In this document: positions 4,922-10,648 of the stretch, in pieces | Layout: each line of letters begins with the position of its first letter | Position numbering within the stretch: position 1 is the first letter of the stretch | From: Fimbriimonadales bacterium | GTDB lineage: Bacteria; Armatimonadota; Fimbriimonadia; Fimbriimonadales; GBS-DC | Direction: 5' to 3' | Length of the DNA: 10,648 nt | Assembly (NCBI GenBank): GCA_026416065.1 | Contig: JAOAFW010000343.1 | Coordinates: forward strand, 1 to 10,648 | The notes under the pieces: model-generated | Database searches by the model: none | Told to the model about the DNA's origin: nothing | What the model saw: only the letters and a program-made list of their open reading frames with translations | Position numbers and translations under genes: made by a program

Positions 4922-6184
4922 TCACGAATTCTGTGTTTCCTCGTACACAGGTAACTTCACTCGAAAGGTACTGCCTACGCGGTACTCGCTCTCCACCTCA
5001 ACAGACCCTCCGTGCGACTCCACGATGTGTTTCACAATCGCCAGCCCCAGCCCCGTTCCGCCCCCCTCGCGCGAGCGGGTCTTGTCTACACGATAAAACC
5101 GCTCGAAAATGCGTGGCAGCGCTTCGCTTGGGATCCCAACGCCCGTGTCAGCGACCTCAATTACCGCCTGGAGATCTTGGACATAGGTGCGCACCGTGAC
5201 GCTGCCCTCTGGTTTGTTGTAGCGGATGGCGTTGCTCAGCAGGTTCAACACGACCTGCAGAATCTGGTCGCGGTTCGCAAGCAGTTTCAGTTCGGGCTGG
5301 AGTTCCGTGTGAAGGATGACTTGATGGCGTTGTGCTTCCGCTTCCATTTCCTGAACCGCTTGCTGAATCAGGGGAGACAGCTCGAACACCTCTTTGGTGG
5401 GTTGCATCGATTCGGCACGAGAAAGTGTGAGCAGGTCGTCGGCAATCCGGGTGAGGCGGTCTGCTTCCTGAACAATCAGGTTCAAGAACCGCTGGCGGGT
5501 AGGATGCGGCATTTCAGGGTCATCGTGAATCGTTTCGGCGAGGGAGCGAATCGACGCCAACGGGGTACGAAACTCGTGCGACACATTCGCCACAAAATCA
5601 CGTCGCACCTGTTCTAAGCGCAGTAGCTCGCTTTTGTCGATGAGCGCGATGGCGAACAGATGATGGGAATCAGTCTCGCCCAGGTACCAGATGGTCGCTT
5701 CAGTGTGGCGCTCCTTAGGGAAGCTGAAGTTGATTTCGGCGGAGACAGTCGATTGGCGTCGCGCGGCTTTGAGCAACAGCAGGTAAAGGTCGTAGCAGAA
5801 GGTAAGAGCGAGCAAGGACTTGCCTGTCATGTGCCGAAAGCCGAACCACTCCAGCGCGACGCGGTTGGCATGGCGCAGCATGGCATCCTCGTCACAGATG
5901 AGCAGGGGTATGGGCATCCCATCGATCAATGCAAGGCGTCGACGCTGCTGGCGCGTCAGCTCGAGGTTCAGGCTCTCCAGTTGCTCGTTCAGGTCGGTTA
6001 TTTGCTGGTGCATGAGGTTGCAACGGGCGTGGATACGCCGTGCGAAGTAGAGAGCGAGGAGTATCCCTCCAAGTGAGACGGCGATGAGCGCTTCACGCCA
6101 CGCGCCGGGCAAGTTCGGGAGCGCCGTCATCAGGAGCAGCACCGCGCTTAGGAGGAGCGACGCGGGCAGCCAGCGGAAACTCAT
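4922..6184 (-). CDS. PhoR-type membrane sensor histidine kinase with PAS domain
   Basis: This 420-residue protein autophosphorylates on histidine and passes phosphate to the regulator encoded just before it. Order of parts: two hydrophobic segments (about 7-23 and 32-48) with only a short loop between them; a coiled-coil-like stretch (55-85); a PAS-like domain (about 86-185, IDGMPIPLLICDEDAMLRHAN onward); the dimerisation/phosphoacceptor helix with His203 in NVSHEFRTPLASI; and the ATPase domain with N box (NLLSNAIRYN, 314-323), DTGVGIP (346-352), FERFYR (360-365) and GGGTGLGLA (374-382). All catalytic motifs are intact. The very short extracytoplasmic loop suggests that the signal is sensed in the membrane, through the PAS domain or through a partner, as in PhoR. 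Its ATG overlaps the regulator stop by 4 nt (ATGA). It is the last gene of the five-gene minus-strand operon. The ligand is unknown; phosphate control is not shown by context because no pst or phoU genes are visible. Confidence 0.94.
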   Translation of the reverse strand: MSFRWLPASLLLSAVLLLMTALPNLPGAWREALIAVSLGGILLALYFARRIHARCNLMHQQITDLNEQLESLNLELTRQQRRRLALIDGMPIPLLICDEDAMLRHANRVALEWFGFRHMTGKSLLALTFCYDLYLLLLKAARRQSTVSAEINFSFPKERHTEATIWYLGETDSHHLFAIALIDKSELLRLEQVRRDFVANVSHEFRTPLASIRSLAETIHDDPEMPHPTRQRFLNLIVQEADRLTRIADDLLTLSRAESMQPTKEVFELSPLIQQAVQEMEAEAQRHQVILHTELQPELKLLANRDQILQVVLNLLSNAIRYNKPEGSVTVRTYVQDLQAVIEVADTGVGIPSEALPRIFERFYRVDKTRSREGGGTGLGLAIVKHIVESHGGSVEVESEYRVGSTFRVKLPVYEETQNS

Positions 6185-6894
6185 GCCTCAAAGCGGTAGC
6201 CGCTGCCGCGCACGGTCTGGATGTATCGCGGGTTCTGAGGGTCTGGCTCGACTTTGGAGCGCAGCCAGCGGATATGTACATCCACAGTGCGAGGGCTGAC
6301 GTAAGTGCCTAAGCCCCACACATGGTCTAATAACTGGTCGCGTGTGAACACTTTGCCCGGGTGGGTCGCCAGCAAGGTCAACAGCGCATACTCTTTCGGG
6401 GTCATCGGTACCTCCTCGCCGTTGCGGTAGACGCGCTTCGCCTCCATATCGATCTCTACCTCGCCGAACTGGATGCGCGGGGGCGGGGCGGGCTGGGCAC
6501 GGCGCAGAATCGAGCGGATTCGCGCCGTCAGCTCGGCTACGCTGAACGGTTTCACCATATAGTCGTCCGCACCGAGTTCGAAGCCGCGAATTTTGTCCTC
6601 CTCAGCGGCGCGCGCCGTCAAAAACAGCACCGGCGTCTGGCTATGCTGACGAATAATACGACACAGGTCAAAACCACTGCGGCTGGGCAGCATCACATCG
6701 AGGATGACAAGGTGGGGCTGATGCTGGTGGAACAGCTGGAGCGCGTCTTCGGCGTTGTCAGCAACGAACACCTGCAGGCGTTCGCGCTGCAGGTTGTACT
6801 GCAGCGTCTCGCATAGCACGGGATCGTCCTCAACCAGCAGGATCCGCGCCTGAGTCGTCGGCGTATTCCCTGTACCCGCAGCCGTTTTGCTCAT
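6181..6894 (-). CDS. OmpR/PhoB-family response regulator
   Basis: The product (237 residues from the chosen start) is a receiver plus winged-helix DNA-binding protein. The receiver (about 17-131) has the acidic pair Asp23/Asp24 in LVEDDP, phosphoacceptor Asp66 in VILDVMLP, Thr93 in FLTAR and Lys115 in VKPFS. The DNA-binding domain (about 140-236) carries the hallmark segments TPKEYALLTLLATHPGKVFT, SPRTVDVHIRWLRSKV and TVRGSGYRF. I chose the ATG at 6894 rather than one at 6927 because GGAGGAG (complement of 6899-6905) sits correctly in front of 6894, and the earlier ATG would overlap the preceding gene by 32 nt. With this start the gap to the preceding stop is a single base. It is coupled to the kinase by an ATGA overlap. 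Target promoters are unknown. Confidence 0.96.
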   Translation of the reverse strand: MSKTAAGTGNTPTTQARILLVEDDPVLCETLQYNLQRERLQVFVADNAEDALQLFHQHQPHLVILDVMLPSRSGFDLCRIIRQHSQTPVLFLTARAAEEDKIRGFELGADDYMVKPFSVAELTARIRSILRRAQPAPPPRIQFGEVEIDMEAKRVYRNGEEVPMTPKEYALLTLLATHPGKVFTRDQLLDHVWGLGTYVSPRTVDVHIRWLRSKVEPDPQNPRYIQTVRGSGYRFEA

Positions 6895-6895
6895 G

Positions 6896-8026
6896 CTACT
6901 CCTCCACGATAATCTCGACATTCGCACGGGGAACCACCGCGATGGTGCCGTCGTCCAGTTTAGCTTTCAGGACGCGCGCGTGGGTACCCGATTCGACTTC
7001 CATCAGTTCGGGAGGGAGTTCGACAACGGTACCCAGTCGCCCGAAATACGGCTCGCGAATCACGCGGATGGAGCTCCCGATGTCCAGTGTTTGCGCCTGA
7101 CGCGCAGGGGGCGACTCGGGCAGATGACTGGGGTCTTCGAGGGGCACGATGATTTCGGGACGGATGACGCCCGCGCGAATCTGGGTCGCGCCGTTGATGG
7201 ATGCTGTCTTACCTTCCAAACTCTTGAGCAGGCGAAAGGTGCGATTCGCCATCTGGATAGAACCGAACCCTTCGGTGATGATGATGGACAAGGGGATGTC
7301 TTCCGTGCCGGTAATGGCGACTCCGATGTCGCGTCCCAGATACCGAACGAGGTCGGTGTCACGGATGCCGCCTGCAACAATGCCCACCGCGCCGCGTTCC
7401 GCCGCACGCTGGATGGCGTCAGCTTCGACCGCCGCGCCGCCTACCAGAATATGCCCCTGTACATCGTTGGGAATATGTTGCGCTGTGAGCGTTTCGCTGG
7501 GGCTTTGCACCAGCACGCGCAGGGTTCCGCGTCGCTCACCGCCCACGCCAAAAATGCCTTGAATCAGCGCACCTTGAGTCTCGATGACCGCGCCTTCTTG
7601 GGGCATTACCCTCATGACGCGCCCCTGTACATAGGCGTTCACATCGATGACAGTCGGCGGTTGACGCACGCCCACGTGCCCCGTCACCTCCGAGATGAGT
7701 TCCACGGTACCCTTCACAGGCGATTTACACACGCCGCGAAACAGCCCCAGAAACCCCTTGGTTTCAGCAATGATTTGATCTTTCTCGACGGTGTCGCCCT
7801 CTTGGACCTTCAGTGCGCTGTGAATCTGTTTTGGTTCAATGCCGAGCGTTTGCGCCACGCGCACGGTTTGCAGGATGCCGGGAAGCAACGCACGCGCGAC
7901 GACGGTATCGGGCTGAACCGTGTCGCCTTCTTTGATCAACACCTCGCCCTTGATGGGCAGTCGGCGCGTTTTGAGTATCACCGTGTTCGCGCTAACGGTC
8001 AATCCGGGAGTATATGCCGTACCCAT
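6896..8026 (-). CDS. Unknown protein with tandem sandwich-hybrid (lipoyl-like) and KOW-like segments
   Basis: The start ATG has AAGGAG (complement of 8035-8040) 8 nt upstream. The 376-residue product has no signal peptide or membrane helix. The N-terminal 120 residues contain two repeats resembling barrel-sandwich folds, each with EGDTV (33-37 and 76-80), the second followed by SPVKGTVELISEVTG (102-116), as in RnfC-like or biotinyl-lipoyl domains but with no modified lysine motif. A middle domain (about 125-265) includes glycine-rich turns such as LVGGAAVEADAI and GAVGIVAGGI. The C-terminal part (about 314-374) reads IGSSIRVIREPYFGRLGTVVELP, a KOW-like beta segment of the sort found in ribosomal proteins and NusG. 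I do not recognise the protein as a whole. It lies 15 nt after tatC and 1 nt before the response regulator, so it is part of that operon. A scaffold or nucleic-acid-linked role is only a guess. Confidence 0.9.
   Translation of the reverse strand: MGTAYTPGLTVSANTVILKTRRLPIKGEVLIKEGDTVQPDTVVARALLPGILQTVRVAQTLGIEPKQIHSALKVQEGDTVEKDQIIAETKGFLGLFRGVCKSPVKGTVELISEVTGHVGVRQPPTVIDVNAYVQGRVMRVMPQEGAVIETQGALIQGIFGVGGERRGTLRVLVQSPSETLTAQHIPNDVQGHILVGGAAVEADAIQRAAERGAVGIVAGGIRDTDLVRYLGRDIGVAITGTEDIPLSIIITEGFGSIQMANRTFRLLKSLEGKTASINGATQIRAGVIRPEIIVPLEDPSHLPESPPARQAQTLDIGSSIRVIREPYFGRLGTVVELPPELMEVESGTHARVLKAKLDDGTIAVVPRANVEIIVEE
6899..6905 (-). promoter_or_regulatory. Ribosome binding site that fixes the response regulator start
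   Basis: The complement of 6899-6905 reads GGAGGAG, a very strong Shine-Dalgarno sequence located inside the last codons of the upstream gene (its C-terminal VEE and stop). It favours the ATG at 6894 over the in-frame ATG at 6927. Confidence 0.8.
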
Positions 8027-8041
8027 ACCTCTATCTCCTTA

Positions 8042-8845
8042 CTAAGTTTGCTTTGTCTCCACGCGCAACGCCTGGCGTCGTTTCTTCTTGACGATGCGCC
8101 CCACCAGCAGGATGCTCAAAAAGTAGAGGAACACCATCGGTAGCCCAATCGCGAACATCGAGAAGGCATCGCCTGAGGGAGTGAGCAGTGCTGCCATCAA
8201 GCCAATAACCAAAATCGCCTGACGCCAGTACTTCCACATCGTTTCGGGTGTCGCTAAACCGATATGGGCAAGAAACATCAATACCACAGGCATCTGGAAG
8301 CCGAGCCCAAACGCGAACATCATCTTCACCACAAACATCACATATTGCCCGGGGTTCTGAAACAGCTGCGCCTCAGGGTACTCGTTCAGATAGCCCAGAA
8401 AGAAGTTGAACGCAGCGGGCAGGATGTAATAGCCCAGTACTACCCCTGAGAAAAACAGGAACAGACTGAAGGGTGCGATCAGTTTGATAGAGCGACGCTC
8501 TTGCCTGGTCAAGCCGGGGGCAAGAAAGCCCCACAGCTCGCGCATCAGGAAGGGCATCGCGAGGATTAGCCCCATAATCAGTGCGAGCTTGAACTTGAGG
8601 AAAAACGGCTCGGTGGCGTGAGTAAAGACAAACTTCGCGCCTTCAGGCTTGGTGGCGAGCAGGGGACCGGCGAGAAAATCGTAGACGGGTCTGGTTATAG
8701 CGAACGCGACGATCCAGCCCAGCATGATGTAGATAAGCGCGCGGAAGATGCGCTTGCGCAACTCTTCGAGATGTTCCATGAAGGTTGCTTTCGGCTCATC
8801 TCCCGTGCGCTCGCGTGGAGGCTCTAATCCTGCTGGGCTGGTCAT
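8042..8845 (-). CDS. tatC: Sec-independent (Tat) protein translocase subunit TatC
   Basis: TatC is the inner-membrane receptor that binds twin-arginine signal peptides and recruits TatA/TatB to export folded proteins. The 267-residue product shows a cytosolic N-terminus with FMEHLEELRKRIFRAL (22-37), six hydrophobic segments, and the signature EPFFLKFKLALIMGLILAMP (79-98) leading to RELWGFLAPGLTRQER. Further landmarks are FAFGLGFQMPV (177-187) and LTPSGDAFSM (221-230). The C-terminal tail is basic (KKKRRQ). Length is close to the usual 240-270. No tatA or tatB is adjacent, so these must lie elsewhere. The stop of the preceding gene is 3 nt before the ATG and there is no clear Shine-Dalgarno, so translation is probably coupled. 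An alternative start at Met23 would lose only the unconserved leader. Confidence 0.97.
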   Translation of the reverse strand: MTSPAGLEPPRERTGDEPKATFMEHLEELRKRIFRALIYIMLGWIVAFAITRPVYDFLAGPLLATKPEGAKFVFTHATEPFFLKFKLALIMGLILAMPFLMRELWGFLAPGLTRQERRSIKLIAPFSLFLFFSGVVLGYYILPAAFNFFLGYLNEYPEAQLFQNPGQYVMFVVKMMFAFGLGFQMPVVLMFLAHIGLATPETMWKYWRQAILVIGLMAALLTPSGDAFSMFAIGLPMVFLYFLSILLVGRIVKKKRRQALRVETKQT

Positions 8846-8848
8846 AGT

Positions 8849-10228
8849 TTAGAAGATGCGTAGGAGCTTCATGTCGATTTCGACCACGAAGCGATTGATA
8901 ATATTGCGTGCGCCAGTTTGTCCGCCGCCTCCGAAGCCCCCTGTGGTTCCGCCACCGCGTTGACCGGGTGCGCCCAGTCCACCTGCGCCCGGTGCGCCGA
9001 CCATGCCGCCGCCACGGGGACCGCCACGCGGGCCACGCATCCCGCCTTCATCATCTGCGCCGCCGAAAGCGCCCGGACCGCGACCCCCGAAGCCCGGTGG
9101 CGCGCCAAAGCCACCCGGTCCGCCCATCCCGCCGCTAAACTGATCCTGACGGATGGTACCCTCCAGCTGGAGTGTCGTTTTGACTCGAATCACCTGACCC
9201 AGGTCATAGGCGAAGTAGACCTCGCGTCGGACAGTGCTTTTGGGTTTATCCAGCTGTAAGCCACCCAGATCCAGCTTGCCCGGAATGTTGCCTGTGAACT
9301 CATAAATAATCTTGGCACACTTATAGCCCTGTTCCCACTCGAACCGCTCCAGTCGTGCCGCAACGGGTACGCGCTCGCCAATCTGGTTGATGTCGCCCGA
9401 CGCCAACGGGTTGCCCAACAGGATAGTCGCACTCCAGCGGTCGCCCGGCTTATAGCGACGCGGCGGCAGCAGAGGCAGGTCTTCAACCCAGTAATAGTAA
9501 ATATCTGCCTGCTGCGAATCGGCAATTCGGGATACTTGATAACGCACGCGCCCTGTGGTCTCCACTTCCTGATAGACCGGCGCCATCCGGTCAGAAGTAA
9601 TAGTGCTAATCTGTCCGCCTTGAATCTCGATAGCAGGTGGCACAGGCGTCCAGGAAATCAGCCCCAGATTGTTGCTGAAATCCAGTACGCTCAGGTCGCC
9701 CTTGAACGAGATGTCCATCAGGACAGTCTCTTCGGGGGTCAAGCCGGAGTACTGGATTTCGTTGACCTCTTTGGCGATCGCCTTGAGGTCATACCGATAT
9801 GCCTTGCCGGGTGTCCAACGATAGCGCAGAGGGATACCGTCGGCGGGAGCTTTGATTTCGTTCTCGACCTGTACGCGCACGGAGCTGCGTCCAAGGATGC
9901 GCGAGCTACCCCCTTCAGGGTTGCTGTACAGGGTGAGTTCGACAGTATGCTCGCCATCGGGAATGTTCAGGCGTTTTGTATCCCATTTGTAGATATAGTG
10001 TCCGCGTTCGCGGTCGGAGTCCAACGCGGCAGGCGCAACAGCTTCGATGAACTTGCCGTTGATACTCACGCCGATAAAGCCGCCCTGCGGCACGCTGCGG
10101 ATGGGAAATCGGAACTGCACGACTTCGCGCACGCGCGCGCCATCTTGCGGGCGCACGATAGTGAAGGGCGCCTGCGCCATCGCCGCCGCGCCGCAAAGCA
10201 TCAGCAATCCAATCGCCACACGCTTCAT
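8849..10228 (-). CDS. Secreted protein with Ig-like N-terminus and internal glycine-rich stretch, function unknown
   Basis: From ATG 10228 the product has 459 residues and begins with a textbook Sec signal peptide, MKRVAIGLLMLCGAAAMAQA, with cleavage likely after AMA. There is no twin-arginine motif, so it is not itself an obvious Tat substrate. Residues 21-122 resemble a bacterial Ig-like beta domain (IVRPQDGARV..., GVSINGKFIEAV, IPDGEHTVELTLYS). Residues 130-360 are predicted mostly beta and contain repeated aromatic/charged strands. Residues 366-440 are a low-complexity Gly/Pro/Arg-rich stretch (GGMGGPGGFGAPPGFGG and similar). The chain then returns to an ordinary strand-like end, RNIINRFVVEIDMKLLRIF. 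An ATG at 10264 is in frame but the TACAAT box lies downstream of it, and the signal peptide starts at 10228; GGAGG lies 11 nt upstream. It heads the operon with tatC and the two-component genes. I do not recognise the family; an envelope-associated protein is likely. Confidence 0.9.
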   Translation of the reverse strand: MKRVAIGLLMLCGAAAMAQAPFTIVRPQDGARVREVVQFRFPIRSVPQGGFIGVSINGKFIEAVAPAALDSDRERGHYIYKWDTKRLNIPDGEHTVELTLYSNPEGGSSRILGRSSVRVQVENEIKAPADGIPLRYRWTPGKAYRYDLKAIAKEVNEIQYSGLTPEETVLMDISFKGDLSVLDFSNNLGLISWTPVPPAIEIQGGQISTITSDRMAPVYQEVETTGRVRYQVSRIADSQQADIYYYWVEDLPLLPPRRYKPGDRWSATILLGNPLASGDINQIGERVPVAARLERFEWEQGYKCAKIIYEFTGNIPGKLDLGGLQLDKPKSTVRREVYFAYDLGQVIRVKTTLQLEGTIRQDQFSGGMGGPGGFGAPPGFGGRGPGAFGGADDEGGMRGPRGGPRGGGMVGAPGAGGLGAPGQRGGGTTGGFGGGGQTGARNIINRFVVEIDMKLLRIF

Positions 10229-10252
10229 AATCGATTTAGCCTCCACGCCCTG

Positions 10253-10258
10253 ATTGTA
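10253..10258 (-). promoter_or_regulatory. -10 box in front of the five-gene operon
   Basis: The complement of 10253-10258 is TACAAT. Transcription would begin near 10246, giving a leader of about 18 nt that starts just before GGAGG (complement of 10240-10244) and the ATG at 10228. No good -35 is seen. This is the only promoter-like site found ahead of the genes running down to 4922, since their gaps are 15 nt or less. Confidence 0.5.
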
Positions 10259-10285
10259 CCCCATAGGGTCGGAAATTCCTGCTGC

Positions 10286-10648
10286 TCAGGCGCGGGGCGT
10301 CACTTGCGCGTCGCGCTCTGTCAGGATGCGCCGAATGTCCGCCACGAAGTCCTCAATCAGCGTGCCAGGCGGGTAGACCCCCTTCACGCCCATCGCCTTG
10401 AGCTGTTCGGCGTCGTCGTCGGGGATGGTGCCGCCCGCAATGACCAGAATGTCGTCGGCGTTGCGCTGTTTGCGGGCGTCCATCACTTTGGGCACAAGGG
10501 CCATATGCGCCCCTGAGAGGATGCTAATCGCTACGATGTCGGCGTCTTCCTGGATGGCGATTTGCGCGACATCGTCGGGCGTGCGGCGCAGTCCGGTGTA
10601 GATGACCTCGAAGCCGGCGTCACGCAGGGCGCGGGCGACCACCTTCGC
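10286..10648 (-). CDS. Cobalamin-binding subunit of methylmalonyl-CoA mutase-type enzyme, C-terminal part
   Basis: The minus-strand frame is open to the right edge, so the N-terminus is missing; 120 residues are visible. The sequence AKVVARALRDAGFEVIYTGLRRTP at its beginning is the helix and strand that follow the DxHxxG cobalamin motif, which would lie just beyond the window. SILSGAHMALVPKVM and LVIAGGTIPDDDAEQLKAMGVKGVYPPGT match the rest of the B12-binding Rossmann domain of acyl-CoA mutases (SxL and GG motifs). The ending about 20 residues after YPPGT fits the end of such a domain. Whether it is a free-standing small subunit (about 135-140 residues, as in archaea and several deep-branching bacteria) or the C-terminus of a fused mutase cannot be decided here. 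It is in the same direction as the tatC operon but 57 nt separate them and a new -10 box intervenes. Confidence 0.88.
   Translation of the reverse strand, partial: AKVVARALRDAGFEVIYTGLRRTPDDVAQIAIQEDADIVAISILSGAHMALVPKVMDARKQRNADDILVIAGGTIPDDDAEQLKAMGVKGVYPPGTLIEDFVADIRRILTERDAQVTPRA

Noticed and set aside
6895..6927. Longer N-terminus for the response regulator starting at 6927.
   Set aside because: The extra 11 residues overlap the preceding gene and lack a ribosome binding site, whereas GGAGGAG sits directly in front of 6894.
6887..8143. Plus-strand open frame of 418 codons opposite the sandwich/KOW gene.
   Set aside because: Long antisense frames are common in GC-rich genes. The protein is His/Arg/Asp-rich with no recognisable motif, while the minus strand has a good ribosome binding site and operon context.
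9536..10516. Plus-strand open frame of 326 codons near the right end.
   Set aside because: It crosses two minus-strand genes and the promoter between them, and shows no domain or start signal.

Overview
This is a bacterial chromosomal fragment of moderate to high GC with compact, mostly overlapping or nearly touching genes. The suggested source is a deep-branching, non-proteobacterial lineage. Evidence: a separate purS-purQ pair instead of a single large PurL, a free-standing cobalamin-binding subunit of an acyl-CoA mutase, a -10 box exactly at leaderless distance from purS, and several proteins that match no well-known family. My best guess is an Armatimonadota-like (perhaps thermophilic) organism, but this is inferred from gene style, not shown by any marker tree.

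Region 1-802 is different from the rest. Three 60-base lines counted here have 43-47% GC, against 65% in a line inside the gene after it. It holds the 5' end of an unknown membrane or exported protein (minus strand, running off the left edge), a possible small membrane protein with a perfect TATAAT box (minus), and a 77-bp REPIN-like doublet of inverted GC-rich hairpins. Region 803-2361 (plus) is a two-gene unit of unknown function: a polytopic membrane protein with an eight-cysteine cytosolic-type domain, translationally overlapped with a biotin/lipoyl-fold protein that has lost the biotin-accepting lysine. It meets purQ tail-to-tail with no spacer.

Region 2362-3275 (minus) is purS-purQ, two of the three parts of FGAM synthase; purL is not here. 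Divergent from purS, behind an extended -10 promoter, is ssrA (tmRNA, 3337-3685), with a complete tRNA-like domain and a readable tag ANTNYALAA. Only 36 nt later a GTG-started M48-type membrane metalloprotease follows (3722-4819).

Region 4922-10228 (minus) looks like one five-gene operon read from a TACAAT box near 10255: a secreted protein with an internal glycine-rich stretch, tatC, an unknown 376-residue protein with sandwich-hybrid (lipoyl-like) and KOW-like segments, then an OmpR/PhoB-type response regulator and a PhoR-type PAS sensor kinase. Gaps are 3, 15, 1 and -4 nt, so transcription and probably translation are coupled. At the right edge is the C-terminal part of a B12-binding acyl-CoA mutase subunit.

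The parts most likely to be new are the cysteine-rich membrane protein with its degenerate BCCP-like partner, the sandwich/KOW protein locked between tatC and a two-component system, and the REPIN-like element. None of these is shown to be a defence or mobile system. No CRISPR array, integrase, transposase or tRNA gene (apart from tmRNA) was seen.
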